This document shows positions 28,239-38,997 of a stretch of 64,000 nt of DNA, piece by piece. The stretch is from assembly GCF_000427295.1 (NCBI RefSeq), contig NZ_ATNM01000110.1:1-64000 (forward strand), given 5' to 3'. The translations under genes and the position numbers were made by a program. Numbering within the stretch: position 1 is the first letter of the stretch; every line of letters starts with the position of its first letter. The notes below the pieces were generated by a model. That model did not search any database. It was not told the DNA's origin and saw nothing but the letters and a program-made list of their open reading frames with translations. The stretch is from Cyclobacterium qasimii M12-11B. Lineage in GTDB: Bacteria > Bacteroidota > Bacteroidia > Cytophagales > Cyclobacteriaceae.

Positions 28239-28267
28239 TTCCGGTTTCCGGTATATCGTTTTCACTA

Positions 28268-29605
28268 TCACCGTCTTTTCATATTTCCTCCAAGTGCGCC
28301 CAAAGCTTTTTGAGCACCACCCATTTTATTCATCTGCTTCATCATTTTCCTCATATCAGAAAACTGCTTCATAAGGTTATTGACTTCTTGTATGGTTCTT
28401 CCACTACCATTTGCAATTCTTTTCCTTCTGCTACCGTCAATAAGGGAAGGATTCCCTCTTTCCTGTGGGGTCATACTTCTGATGATTGCTTCTATAGGAA
28501 TAAAAGATTCATCATCAATATCCAAGCCTTTTATAGCTTTGCCCATTCCTGGAATCATCCCCAATAGGTCCTTGATATTACCCATCTTTTTAATCTGATC
28601 CAGTTGAGAAAGGAAGTCATCAAAATCAAATTGGTTTTTCCTTATTTTCGCATTCAGGCGTTTTGCTTCATCTTCATCAAATGATTGCTGTGCTTTCTCT
28701 ACCAATGAAACCACATCACCCATACCCAAAATCCTTTGGGCCATACGATCAGGATAAAACAGGTCAAGATTTTCCATCTTTTCACCTGTTGAAATAAACT
28801 TGATAGGTTTATTTACTACGTGACGAATTGAAATGGCAGCACCACCTCTACTGTCACCATCAAGCTTGGTAAGTACAACCCCATCAAAATCCAACCTTTC
28901 GTCGAAAGTTTTTGCTGTATTGACGGCATCCTGCCCGGTCATTGAATCGACCACAAACAAGGTTTCTGAAGGTTTCAGGCTTTCTTTTAAAGCTGAAATC
29001 TCATTCATCATCACCTCATCAACAGCAAGACGACCTGCAGTATCTACGATGACGGTCTTTTTACCTGTCTTTTTGGCGTATTCTACCGCATTGGTAGCTA
29101 TTTCTAATGCGTTTTGGTTGCCAGGTTCTGCGTAAACTTCAATTCCGATTTGTTCACCAAGTGTTTTGAGCTGTTCAATCGCTGCAGGGCGATAAATATC
29201 ACAAGCAACTAATAAAACCTGACGACCTTGTTTTTTCAAGTAGGTCCCCAATTTCCCTGAGAAGGTAGTTTTACCAGAACCTTGTAACCCTGAAATCAAA
29301 ATAACTGAAGGATCTCCTTTTAAGCTAATCTCCTCCTTTGCGCCCCCCATTAATTGGGTCAACTCTTCCTGCGTGATTTTAATTAGTAACTGACCAGGGG
29401 AAACGGCTATCAACACATCCCTTCCCAAGGCTTCCTCCTTAATCTTGTCAGTAACCTCTTTGGCTACCTTATAATTCACGTCAGCGTCGATCAGAGCTCT
29501 CCTAATTTCTTTTACCGTGGTAGCTACATTTATTTCTGTAATCTTCCCCGTGCCTTTTAAGGTTTTAAAGGCTCTGTCTAATTTAAAACTGAGATTATCG
29601 AACAT
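28268..29605 (-). CDS. ffh: Signal recognition particle protein (SRP54)
   Basis: A GTPase of about 445 residues that binds signal sequences and SRP RNA for co-translational membrane targeting. The N domain starts MFDNLSFKLDRAFKTL. The G domain has ISGLQGSGKTTFSGKLG (P-loop), DIYRPAAIEQL, VDTAGRLAVDE and TKLDGDSRGGAA. The methionine-rich M domain at the C-terminus includes KQMNKMGGAQKAL. I use the ATG at 29605; an in-frame ATG at 29629 would add eight residues that are not typical of the family. Transcribed alone, with a terminator. Confidence 0.95.
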   Translation of the reverse strand: MFDNLSFKLDRAFKTLKGTGKITEINVATTVKEIRRALIDADVNYKVAKEVTDKIKEEALGRDVLIAVSPGQLLIKITQEELTQLMGGAKEEISLKGDPSVILISGLQGSGKTTFSGKLGTYLKKQGRQVLLVACDIYRPAAIEQLKTLGEQIGIEVYAEPGNQNALEIATNAVEYAKKTGKKTVIVDTAGRLAVDEVMMNEISALKESLKPSETLFVVDSMTGQDAVNTAKTFDERLDFDGVVLTKLDGDSRGGAAISIRHVVNKPIKFISTGEKMENLDLFYPDRMAQRILGMGDVVSLVEKAQQSFDEDEAKRLNAKIRKNQFDFDDFLSQLDQIKKMGNIKDLLGMIPGMGKAIKGLDIDDESFIPIEAIIRSMTPQERGNPSLIDGSRRKRIANGSGRTIQEVNNLMKQFSDMRKMMKQMNKMGGAQKALGALGGNMKRR

Positions 29606-29689
29606 GTCATTTTTGTTTTGAATCAACAAAAATAGCCATTTTTTTTAAGCAAGTCAGTCTAAAACTGCAAAAGAATACGTACATTTTAT

Positions 29690-29729
29690 AAAATTCGTTA
29701 TAATTACAAATGTCATTATAACGAATTTT
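29690..29729. promoter_or_regulatory. 15-base perfect inverted repeat
   Basis: AAAATTCGTTATAAT at 29690-29704 and its exact complement ATTATAACGAATTTT at 29715-29729 are ten bases apart. It lies between the divergent ffh and the DUF6508-like gene. Without an adjacent T-run on either strand it looks more like an operator than a terminator. Function unknown. Confidence 0.6.
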
Positions 29730-29770
29730 GACTGTTTCTCAAAAAGACAAAATGTTGCATTTAGTATACA

Positions 29771-29794
29771 AAAATACCCTGATCAGGGTATTTT
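29771..29794. promoter_or_regulatory. 24-base perfect palindrome
   Basis: AAAATACCCTGATCAGGGTATTTT reads the same on both strands. In RNA it could form a ten-base stem with a GATC tetraloop and end in U4. It could be a dimeric-regulator operator for the gene at 29892 or a compact bidirectional terminator. Confidence 0.6.
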
Positions 29795-29891
29795 ATTGAT
29801 CAAAAAAATGTCGTTACTTACAAATTCAAATTAAACAGTATCAAACAATTACAATTTTAATTATCATTTGTTCATCAAAATAACTCAAATA

Positions 29892-30386
29892 ATGATAAAA
29901 GACCAGATCCCGCTTTTTATTCCTATCGGAAATTTTTCTGACCATTGTAACAGCCTTGATGGAAGAAAACTATTGCCATTGATTCACCTTATTCAAGAAA
30001 TGGAATTGAGGTTTTATAAAACAGAGAAATTTCTCGGAATCCATGATTTGAGCGGTATAACGCTTAATGCTATTGGTTTAAATGGAATTCATGTTAAGTT
30101 ATTAGACGCCGTATTGAAACTAAGATTAGTGCCACTTTTCGATTGGCTATCTTGGAAAACTGAAGCCGAAAGGTATTATCAGGATCCATCTTTGCTAATA
30201 GGTTTGGATACAGTTACGCTTGGTAAGGTAATGACTGTCTTGCTTAGATCTCAAACAATCTATGGTCCTACATTTCTTGAATCCAAGATAAAAGACAGGT
30301 TTGTACTTACACTACTTAAAGCCATCGTTCATTCTTTAGATCAATCTAGTATTTCAGGTTATTTAAACACTGACATCGTTGATTAG
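29892..30386 (+). CDS. Hypothetical protein, possibly DUF6508-like
   Basis: A soluble protein of 164 residues from the ATG at 29892 (a TTG 24 bases earlier is less likely). The C-terminal half, with VPLFDWLSWKTEAERYYQD, then DTVTLGKVMTVLLRSQTIYG and FLESKIKDRFVLTLLKAI, resembles the DUF6508 pattern of Asp-Trp followed by a threshold-type helix pair. That family has no known function and is often found in accessory regions. The gene is isolated, has two strong palindromes upstream and no clear partner. Function unknown. Confidence 0.55.
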   Translation: MIKDQIPLFIPIGNFSDHCNSLDGRKLLPLIHLIQEMELRFYKTEKFLGIHDLSGITLNAIGLNGIHVKLLDAVLKLRLVPLFDWLSWKTEAERYYQDPSLLIGLDTVTLGKVMTVLLRSQTIYGPTFLESKIKDRFVLTLLKAIVHSLDQSSISGYLNTDIVD

Positions 30387-30864
30387 CTCAATTAACAAAT
30401 AACTAGTACTATATTAATCTATATAGTACGCAATTTTTTATGCTTAACGCCCTCTATTTTTTTTAATTGGCCTTAAAATTGCAAGGGTAATTAACACTAA
30501 TTTCAAATTGTTTACCACGAAATGCAAAAGCTATAAATAAGATGAATTTAACACTGCTAAATCTGTTGGTGGTGTAATCCAAACGCATTTTATTTTCCGT
30601 AAATCTCTAAGAAAATTACCCGGGCTTATAACCACCAATCCCAAGCCTTCTTAGGATTGGTGCTTTGACATGAAAAACCAGTTGTTTTTCTTCTTCCACC
30701 TACCAATTTAATAAGGAAGCAAAAGGAAAAAATGAAGTAACTGATTTTAAAATGGTTACATCAAGCCGGACAACAGTAATTGCATATTTCGAGTTAAAGA
30801 ATAATTAGGAACCCCAAATTGATTGATTACAATCATTTTGGATCTATAGGTAAAACCAGTGTTA
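30387..30864. other. Intergenic region before the adhesin gene
   Basis: About 478 bases. A hairpin CACCAATCC/GGATTGGTG (30633-30662) with a 12-base loop is visible, but no T-run follows. No other gene or RNA is recognised. The adhesin promoter should lie in the right part. Confidence 0.45.
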
Positions 30865-33800
30865 ATGAAAATCCAAAAATTAGTCCTTTCACATCAAAAG
30901 AATGTGATTACCATATTTTTGTTCCTGATAGGAATTGGTTTTCAGTTCAGTTTATCGGCGCAATCAACCCCTTCAGTGAAGCTTGAAAAGGTAGATCCTT
31001 CCTGTTCTGGAAATGGAGCTTTGACTGCTTTGCTTGAAAACGTAAACAATTCGGGGAATTTATCCTACAACATATTTATCCTTCCTGGAGAGACCCTTTT
31101 AAATACAAATCAAAACGGTGTTTTTGATGGTTTAGAGGAAGGATCTTATAGGGTAACTGCAAACTACACCATAGAAGGTGCTCCACAAGAGACTTCATCA
31201 GAAATAACGCTTAATACTGTTTTTGAGCCCTTGTCTTTCACTGTACTCTCTAATAGCCTGTGTGAAAGCGACCTGGGAAGAATTGAAGTAGTTATTCACT
31301 CTGGAACACCAGCCAGTTTTCAATTATTAGGGCCATCCCAAAGAGCCCCACAAGAAAGCCCGGTATTCGAAGACCTTGAGGCGGGGAATTATACTATTAT
31401 TGTTACCGACGATTGTGGTGACAGACTTTCACAATCTTTTGAAATTCAGAAAGCAGAAATTTTTATTGACCCGGGTTATCAGCAGTTTGAGAATGCTTTG
31501 AATAGTTGTGAAGAGATAAGTGTTGGTCATCTTGTAAAATCTATCGGAACAGCTATCGCCTACCCGCTTCAGGTAAACTATTCGATCTATACTCCTGGGG
31601 GAGCTATTGAAGAGATTAATAAAGAGATAGTAAGTGGTGATCCTTCAGAGAATGTAATTTATGGAGACCTTCCTTTTTTTACGATCAAGCCTATAGTTAT
31701 GACATTACCGTGACGGATAATTGTGGGCAAACCTCCACATTGGAAGGAAACGAAATAGATCGAAAATTGACCATTTCCAGTGATCTGTTATGGGGTGCAG
31801 GATTGTGTGGGAAAAGACGTCTATCTATTAAGCCTTCAAATTTTACCGCTCCATTCACTATAAATTTCACCGACTTTCCAGCCGGGTTCGATCCTGTGAC
31901 TTACAATTCTGGGTATCCAGGCCCTTTTGATGAGGAAAATGTTTTTTTCGGATCTACTGAAATGCCAATACCTGCAGGGAACTATGCTTTCACCTTAGTA
32001 GATGCCTGTGGTAATTCAGCAAGTATTTCAAAAGAGCTACTAGATGTACTAAGTGGTCCAGGAGCGACAGTTTATAAAGGCTGTGGTCCAGACATGGGTT
32101 CACTTCAATTGAATAGTTTTGATTTCGAGTTCACCAAAGTGGAATTGACAAAGGCACCTGCTTCCTATACTGGCACAGTACCCGTAGATGTAAGTCAAAA
32201 TATAAGTTTTAGCATCGACCCTAGAAGGTTTTTCATGAATAACCTACCTGCTGGCGAATATGAATTTACCTCTTCGACCAGTTGTAAAACCACGCACCTT
32301 ACCAAGGTCACCATAGAAGGTGTCAATGTGACTGAAAATAAAATTGAGGTCACTGAAAACTGTGGAGCTTTCAACCTTTATTTAAAGCATGAAGACAATC
32401 TGAATAGCAATCAGGCACCTCTCTTCGGTATCCAAAAATTTGATCCTGTCACAAGCAATTGGACTCATCCGGTAACGGGTCAAGTTTATAACCCCGCAGA
32501 CGAATTAAGTAATGAAAACGCTGTTTTAATGGTCAACGGTGCTTCTAATATTAATCAAAACTACTCCGGAAAGTTGAGGCTTGTTAAATCAATGCGTATC
32601 TGGAAAAATGGAGAGGACATGGTTTTAAACAGGCCACAAACCACCTATTGCCTTGAAACCCTAAAACATTTGAAATAAAAGAAAAAGCACCTTCAATAGC
32701 ATCAACACCTTCAAATGCAGTGGAGACAGTTATGAGCTGTCTATAAATGCTGATGGTTATCTCCCTATCACCTTTAAAATCGTGGAAAAAGATGGCTTAC
32801 CATTTGTGATTGACAATGGTGAAGACCCTCTATTTAAAGGGCTGGAATCCGGCAGATACAAACTTCAATTAGAGGATGCTTGCGGCAACCTAACCAATAC
32901 TTCCGTCCAGGTTAGAGGTGAAAACTTGCCTAAAATCATTCCCGAAAACCTCTGCGAGGGAGAAAATGGAGCTTTGTTAGTTAAAAACCTGGACTTCCTT
33001 CAATTTGAATGGTACAAAGGTGGTGCCCCGGACATTATTTTAAGTACTGGTCCACGCCTTGAATTTTCACCATTTAGTTTGGTTTCCCAATCGGGGACTT
33101 ATTATGTAAGGATTAGTGATGACAACCCTGAATCTTGTGTCAACAAAACCCTCGAATTCAACATAGATGCCTCGAGTTTAAATCCTAAACCAGGTGAAGG
33201 ACAAGAAGTAGAGATCTGTAAAGGAGAAATTGTAAACCTATTTGATTTTTTAGATGGGCCTTATGACAATTATGGTACCTGGAGCGAAACAAGTAATAGC
33301 GGCGGGCTAATTGACAATACCTGGTCATCTTCTGATTTGGAGCCTGGAACTTATACTTTTGACTACCTAATTACAGGCATTTGTTCTGGAGAAAGAAGCA
33401 CGACCGTAACCATAAACCTAGCTGAAGTTCCTGACGCTCCTCAAGGCAATCCTACCCAGGAGTTTTGTAGCCCAGGAGCCTATACGTTGGCTGACTTGCA
33501 AGCAGAAGGCACTAATATTCAATGGCACTTGACCCCGCTGGGAGAGGCTATACTACCTCCAGAAACAACCCTTATAAATGAGGTGACCTATTATGCTACC
33601 CAGTCAAATGGCACCTGTCTCTCTGATGAAAGACTAGCCGTAAAAGTATTTATCTATTCAGAAGTTCAGGACAACACCATTTCTGGGGAACAAACCATAT
33701 TCCAAATGGAAACACCTGAAGAAATCATTGGTACTACTCCTCAAGGAGGGTCAGGAAGTTTCACATATACCTGGGAGAAAAAAACAAGTACCTCCGAATG

Positions 33801-35225
33801 GGAGCTTATCACTGGAGCAGAAGGGGAAAATTACACTCCATCACCATTGTTAGAAACTACCAGCTTTAGAAGAACTACTTCAGATATGGTCTGTGGCGAT
33901 TTCGTAAGTAACGCTAGTACTATTACAGTCGCGGTTGCACCTATCATGGCAAATGATGATTCCTTTGGCCCACTAAAAAATTATGAACCACATCTTTTAC
34001 CATCGATCTTGTTGAATGACCGCCTTAAGAACGAACCCATACTACCTGAAAGCATTGTTATTAGCATCCTAGACATTAGAGATAAAGAGGGAAATGCCAT
34101 CGAATTAGACTTTCAATTGGATGAAAATGGCAATCTTTCTTTACCTGAGGACATCGCTCTTGAGACTTATACCATCCGATACAACATTTGCCAAAAAGAG
34201 GTGCCGGAAAACTGCAGTGAGGCAAATATCACCCTTGAAGTAGTTGGAATTTCACTTGAAGCAGTGAAAAACATTGACAGAACCCAAGCTTTGCCGGGAG
34301 AAATTGTGAACTATGCGATCACCATCAAAAACACTAGCGCCTTCACTTTAGAAAACATTGTCCTAACAGAGATTCTTCCGGAAGAATTGATGGTTTTGTC
34401 AGCAAGCCCTGAATTAAGCCCTTCCAATACTTGGGAAATAGCGACCCTTGCTTCTGAAGAATCTATGGCGTTAACTTTAACAATAATGCCAACTAAAGAC
34501 GGAAACTTCACCAACGAAATAAACATAAATGTTGAGAATTATAACCAAACGATAAGCAGTGATGAATTGCAGGTAAGGCCAAAAATGATCGACATGAGCA
34601 TTCAAAAATCTTCCTCTAGCACTTCGGTTAACGATGGGGGTTCGTTTGACTATCAAATAGTCGTAAGTAACAATGGTCCAGATCCAGCGGACAATATCAA
34701 AATAGTAGATTTCCTACCTCCACAATTAAAATATGTCAATGCTTCCCTAACTTCAACCGGGCTATTTTCCTCCCCAATATTCTCACAAGAAGGAGAATCA
34801 TTAATTTGGGAAATACCACAATTCGCAGTAGGAGCGACACTTCAAATCACCTTAACAGTAATTGCCGTTGAGGATGGGAGAATCAGTAACAGGGCTGAAG
34901 TAAGTGCAGATGGAAAGGATGTACAACCTGAAAACAATACTTCCATTGAGGTAAAAACCATCTTACCACTATTTATTCCAAATGTCATCAAGCCGGATGG
35001 CGATGGGAAAAACGAAACCCTTATCATCAGGGCATCACATAGATTTGAACGCTTGGAATTGATATTATTTAATCGATGGGGGGACATCGTATATGGATCC
35101 AAAGATTACCAGAACGAATGGTCTGCCGAAGGTTTATTGGCTGGAACTTATTATTATCAGGTAATAGGTGTAGATTTTGATAAGAAAGAAAAAAATACAA
35201 AGGCTGGATTCAGGTGATTAAGTAA
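30865..35225 (+). CDS. Large secreted adhesin with DUF11 repeats and T9SS type B (CHU_C-like) C-terminus; four frame breaks
   Basis: About 1454 residues when four one-base losses are restored: the T-run 31674-31680, A-run 32663-32666, near 32702-32706, and A-run 35189-35195. With these the total is a multiple of three. A signal peptide ends near QFSLSAQ. Long stretches of beta-rich SprB-like repeats follow (SGNGALTALLENV, DNCGQTSTLEG, DACGNLTNTSVQV). Two DUF11-type repeats contain LPGEIVNYAITIKNTS and DGGSFDYQIVVSNNG. The end FIPNVIKPDGDGKNETL...FNRWGDIVYG, corrected to YKGWIQVIK, is the type B sorting domain. It is probably exported by the type IX system to the surface for adhesion or gliding. 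It is immediately followed by a SprF-like gene. Confidence 0.85.
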
Positions 35226-35228
35226 AAT

Positions 35229-36203
35229 ATGAAGCCAAATAATTTAAATAGCATTCTTATAATTTTTGGTGTATTTGTCACGCTGACAAGTGTGCGTGCC
35301 CAACAATTACCTCAATACAGCCAATATGTATTTAATGGTGTGCATGTCAACCCTGCCTATGCCGGTTATAAAGTAGAGCCATTTGTACAGGCAACATACC
35401 GAACTCAGTTTAGTGGTTTTGAGGGAGCTCCCCAGACTTTTTCATTGGCTGCAGATATGGGAAATCTGGATGAAACAATGGGTTTTGGGATAAACATAAA
35501 TGCTGACCAGTTTGGGGCCAGCGAAATTCAATCCTTATTACTCACCTATTCTTACAATGCTCAAATATCATATGAAAGCTTTTTAGCAATGGGTGTCAGT
35601 TCGGGCTTCACTTCCTATGGCCTTGATGCAAGTCAATTTCAGGCAGATGACCCTAGTGACCCCGGCATCCCTCAAGGCAGTATCAATGCCATTACACCCA
35701 ATTTAAACCTAGGGATCTTTTTTCACACTCCTGTCTTTTTCACAGGTTTGAGTGCTTATAATTTAGTAGGGCAAAACATTTTAGAGAATAAAAACCTAGC
35801 TGTGGCAACCCACAATCCTCATTTTTATTTTCAATTGGGAGCTTTATTCCATTTAACGAGCGAGGTATACTTTAAACCTTCCGTACTTGTCCGTGAAGAC
35901 CTAAATGGCCCCACGAGTTTTGACATCAATGCCATGTTTTTGTTGCAAGAGAACTATTGGATTGGCACTTCTTTCCGGTCAGGGTTAACTAAAAACCAGG
36001 CAACCATTTCCGAAATATCGGGAAACAGAACTGCCCTCGCTTTGCTATTTGACATCTTTATTACCGACGAACTCCGTATGGGTTATGGATACGATTTCAA
36101 TTTGAACAGTAAGAGCAATTATACCAATAACAGTCACGAGATTTCTCTTGGATACTACCTCAATAACAAATGGCTCAAGCAGCGCAATCAGAGAAGATTT
36201 TAA
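35229..36203 (+). CDS. PorP/SprF-family type IX secretion-associated outer-membrane protein
   Basis: A 324-residue beta-barrel-type outer-membrane protein. The signal peptide ends at SVRAQ, followed by the family hallmark QQLPQYSQYVFNGVHVNPAYAGY and TYRTQFSGFEGAPQTFSLAAD. It ends in an aromatic beta-strand (EISLGYYLNNKW). SprF/PorP proteins help secrete or anchor a partner type B sorted protein encoded just upstream. Here the adhesin stop (corrected) is only three bases away, so the two form a pair. No other T9SS core gene lies in the window. Confidence 0.9.
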   Translation: MKPNNLNSILIIFGVFVTLTSVRAQQLPQYSQYVFNGVHVNPAYAGYKVEPFVQATYRTQFSGFEGAPQTFSLAADMGNLDETMGFGININADQFGASEIQSLLLTYSYNAQISYESFLAMGVSSGFTSYGLDASQFQADDPSDPGIPQGSINAITPNLNLGIFFHTPVFFTGLSAYNLVGQNILENKNLAVATHNPHFYFQLGALFHLTSEVYFKPSVLVREDLNGPTSFDINAMFLLQENYWIGTSFRSGLTKNQATISEISGNRTALALLFDIFITDELRMGYGYDFNLNSKSNYTNNSHEISLGYYLNNKWLKQRNQRRF

Positions 36204-36636
36204 TTTATCGGCAGACAAAAGTTTTTTCGCTTACTTTCTACCATTTGAACGCTTAAGTTTTAAACAGTAAGTATTTGTTTTAAAAAGCCACAATGACTTT
36301 TGGCTCATTTACTTCGTAAAAGTATCAGTTCTTGAAGTGCCCTTCCAACTAATCCTTTTAAAAACATTAAAATACCATTAGATTAGACGTTCATTCAAAG
36401 CAGGAATATTGATAGTTGTATTTGTTTCTTTAAGTGATTTTAATTTGACTTTCAAGTCTAGAAATAACCATTACACTTTTCCAAACAGCCTTGATATACT
36501 GTTTTTTTTCAAATTAAAATGCTTACTAACAGGAGCTAGGACTAGAATTTCTCAATTGGAGTTGAGATGAGACCTCTCTCTAAAACATCAATGAGCAAGC
36601 TTAGTTTTGATTTTTGAATTAAGACAAAGGGATAAC
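36204..36636. other. Intergenic region, no gene seen
   Basis: About 433 AT-rich bases. The only notable element is at its right end: GGGATAACATG occurs at 36630-36640 and again at 36648-36658, the second copy lying inside the next gene's start region. No terminator for the SprF-like gene is clear. Confidence 0.35.
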
Positions 36637-37566
36637 ATGTTCCATAGGGATAACATGATAATTAAAAAGATCAAATTAACCATCAAAAACCCAAAAATGG
36701 TATCATTTGTACAAGCGCTATTGCCTTACTTCCTGCTTAATGTGTTGAAAAAAGGGATGGGTTATTACCCTATTCTGGTAATAAGCACATTAGTAAGTTG
36801 TGTTTTTTCTAGTGAAAGTAATTTCGCACACAATGGCGTCACGGCGCACAGAGGTAATTCTGAAGACTTCCCGGAGAATACGATTCCGGCTTTCAAAAGT
36901 GCCCTTTCTCTTGGAGTCGACTGGATTGAGCTAGACATTTTCAAGACAAAAGATGGCCAAATTGTAGTGACTCACGACGCAAATACTAGCCGGGTTAGTG
37001 ACACAGATCTTCAGATAGAAGAGAAAAGTTATGAAGCATTGAAATCAATAGATGTGGCCCATGATTTTAGAATACGAAAAAAACTTAGCTTGAAAGAATG
37101 CCCCCCTGAAAGTATGCCCTTGCTTTCTGAGATTATCCATTTGATAATGGAACAAAATAAGACGCGCTTATCGATTCAGCCAAAATCAAATTGTGTTAAG
37201 GAAGCCATTGATATAATCAAAAAACTTAATGCGGAAGCATGGGTTGGGTTTAATGATGGTAGCCTTTCGAAAATGAAGGAAGTGAAGAAAGAAGTAAACA
37301 CAATTCCTGTGTTTTGGGATCGCCCAGCTGACTCGGATATTGATGAAGACATTAAAATTGCGTTAAAGGAAGGATTTGAATCCATTGTGATCAATCAGGT
37401 AGGAGTTACAAAGGCAAAAGTGGATAAAGTACACAAAGCCGGTATTGAGGCTGGGGCATGGACTGTTAATGACCCAGAAACCATGAAAACACTATTGGGC
37501 ATGGGTGTTGATCGGATCTACACAGATGACCCAAGGGCTCTCTTTAAAATACTGGAGGAGAAGTAA
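36637..37566 (+). CDS. Glycerophosphodiester phosphodiesterase-like protein
   Basis: About 309 residues from the ATG at 36637; an ATG at 36655 is also possible, and an upstream TTG is less likely. A hydrophobic segment ending in LVSCVFSSESNF could be a signal or lipoprotein signal (LVSC). The catalytic core is TAHRGNSEDFPENTIPAF, with the His and Glu of the GDPD family, then ELDIFKTKDGQIVVTHD with the second Glu, Asp and His. It ends GAWTVNDPETMKTLLGMGVDRIYTDDP. It hydrolyses glycerophosphodiesters to glycerol-3-phosphate, probably in the periplasm. It stands alone. Confidence 0.85.
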   Translation: MFHRDNMIIKKIKLTIKNPKMVSFVQALLPYFLLNVLKKGMGYYPILVISTLVSCVFSSESNFAHNGVTAHRGNSEDFPENTIPAFKSALSLGVDWIELDIFKTKDGQIVVTHDANTSRVSDTDLQIEEKSYEALKSIDVAHDFRIRKKLSLKECPPESMPLLSEIIHLIMEQNKTRLSIQPKSNCVKEAIDIIKKLNAEAWVGFNDGSLSKMKEVKKEVNTIPVFWDRPADSDIDEDIKIALKEGFESIVINQVGVTKAKVDKVHKAGIEAGAWTVNDPETMKTLLGMGVDRIYTDDPRALFKILEEK

Positions 37567-37800
37567 GGCACTAGCACGGTCAAGCGCATTAAAAACATTT
37601 GAAAACAGAACAGCTGCTGAAAACATTCCTTTCAATAATATCATAAACGCCATTTTTTTTGATAGTAAAGCTTCTTCCCTATGAATTGGACGCCATTTGA
37701 ATAGATCCCTGGATCAGTTTAAATAAGGCCAATCTTTTAAAAATTCCATACTAGGCTGTTATATTTCCAAAGTATCACCACTAATAAAGAAAAAGATACT

Positions 37801-38301
37801 TTGAGCCACGCGTTTTATACATCAAGAATTTTGCCTTATGCTGCCATCATTTCAAAGATGTGCAGACTATACACCAATTCTCAAGCTGACTTTGAGGACT
37901 ACTATCAAGAGGTTTGCTTACAGATTTGGCGAAGTAGGGACAATTATCAGGGGAAATCTGAGTGGTCAACATGGGTTTACAGATTGTCCTTAAATGTCTG
38001 CCTTACACAACTAAAACAAGATCAAAAAACAAGAAAAGTCATCGTTACAGAACTACCACTAAATGAGTCGGTGGAAGATCAGCAGGTTTATAGTGACGAA
38101 GATTTAAATGAGCTATACGTTGCCATAAAAAAGCTTTCCGAAATAGATCGGACGATAATTCTACTTTACCTGGAGAAAAAACCTTACAAAGAAATCGCAA
38201 CCATATTGGACTCCAATGCAAAAAACATAGCGGTAAGGGTGCAACGTATTAAGTCCAGGTTGAAAGATTTACTGGAGAACAAGATAGAAATATACAAATA
38301 A
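37801..38301 (+). CDS. ECF-type RNA polymerase sigma factor
   Basis: About 166 residues. Region 2 is visible as ADFEDYYQEVCLQIWRSRD and SEWSTWVYRLSLNVCL. Region 4 is KLSEIDRTIILLYLEKKPYKEIATIL with a helix-turn-helix. The readable start is a TTG; no in-frame ATG precedes it without leaving the family's usual length, so the exact N-terminus is uncertain. The next gene, 17 bases on, is a small membrane protein in the same direction, an arrangement like a sigma factor with its anti-sigma partner. Confidence 0.82.
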   Translation: MSHAFYTSRILPYAAIISKMCRLYTNSQADFEDYYQEVCLQIWRSRDNYQGKSEWSTWVYRLSLNVCLTQLKQDQKTRKVIVTELPLNESVEDQQVYSDEDLNELYVAIKKLSEIDRTIILLYLEKKPYKEIATILDSNAKNIAVRVQRIKSRLKDLLENKIEIYK

Positions 38302-38318
38302 CACAAAATCAAACAGCT

Positions 38319-38940
38319 ATGAGTCAAACACTTGAAAAAATATGGGAAGATGGATTTTTAAATGAAAAATCATCCTTAACGCCAAAACTTAATGATTTTT
38401 ACAATCGAAAATCCACCCTCTTGATAAATAAACTACTGAGGAGTTTCAAAGTGGAAGTGTGGATTTTAATTCCATTGGCATTTGCTCAATTCTTTTTAAC
38501 CTTTTGCTGGACAATGACAACAGTGCTTTTTGGGGTGTTATGTGTGCACTTCCTTGCCTTCTCTGGTTTTATGTTGGCATTAAGCAAATAAAATCTTTGA
38601 AAATGATTAGTTACGGTGACAGCTGCTATGATTATTTAGTTGCTGTAAGAAAGAAATTGTATGAAATCACCAGCTTCAATAAAAACCTAGCAATATCAAG
38701 TGTAGCAATAATCTTTTTTCCCATGCTACTTTATACCTACTTTAATAATCAATCAAAGACCATAGGTGAAATATTTGGAATTGACGCGCTAAACTGGCCC
38801 AGCCTGACTTTGTTTTACTTTTGCCAATGATCGCCCTTCTTGCTTTGGCAATTTTTGAAATTGGTTTTAAACAAACAAACTATAGCAGAGATAAAAAAAT
38901 CAACTTCTTAATAAAAGAAATGGAAGCGTTGAGAAGCTGA
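38319..38940 (+). CDS. Membrane protein, possible anti-sigma partner; two frame breaks
   Basis: About 207 residues once two lost T are restored: the T-run 38527-38531 and the T-run 38813-38816. The start MSQTLEKIWEDGFLNEKSS gives a soluble N-terminus of about 45 residues. Four hydrophobic helices follow (around IPLAFAQFFLTF, VMCALPCLLWFYVGI, LAISSVAIIFFPMLLY, and LLLPMIALLALAIFEIGF), with a short cytoplasmic tail. There is no zinc-binding anti-sigma motif. Its tight coupling to the ECF gene suggests it controls that sigma factor, as an inference. Confidence 0.65.
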
Positions 38941-38997
38941 AAAGTGAATAGAAATGACCTAAATAGCAAGGTCTAAAAAGAAAGTACACCAATGAAT

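Larger units (their letters stand above)
27858..28267. other. Convergent intergenic region with two terminators
   Basis: About 410 bases between the convergent pdhB and ffh. Each gene has its own hairpin terminator (listed). The central 28 kb stretch (27920-28190) shows no gene. Confidence 0.5.

Noticed and set aside
31674-35195. Programmed ribosomal frameshifting in the adhesin
   Set aside because: There are four sites of differing context with no slippery heptamer or following stem, and the same kind of indel hits unrelated genes. An error is more likely.
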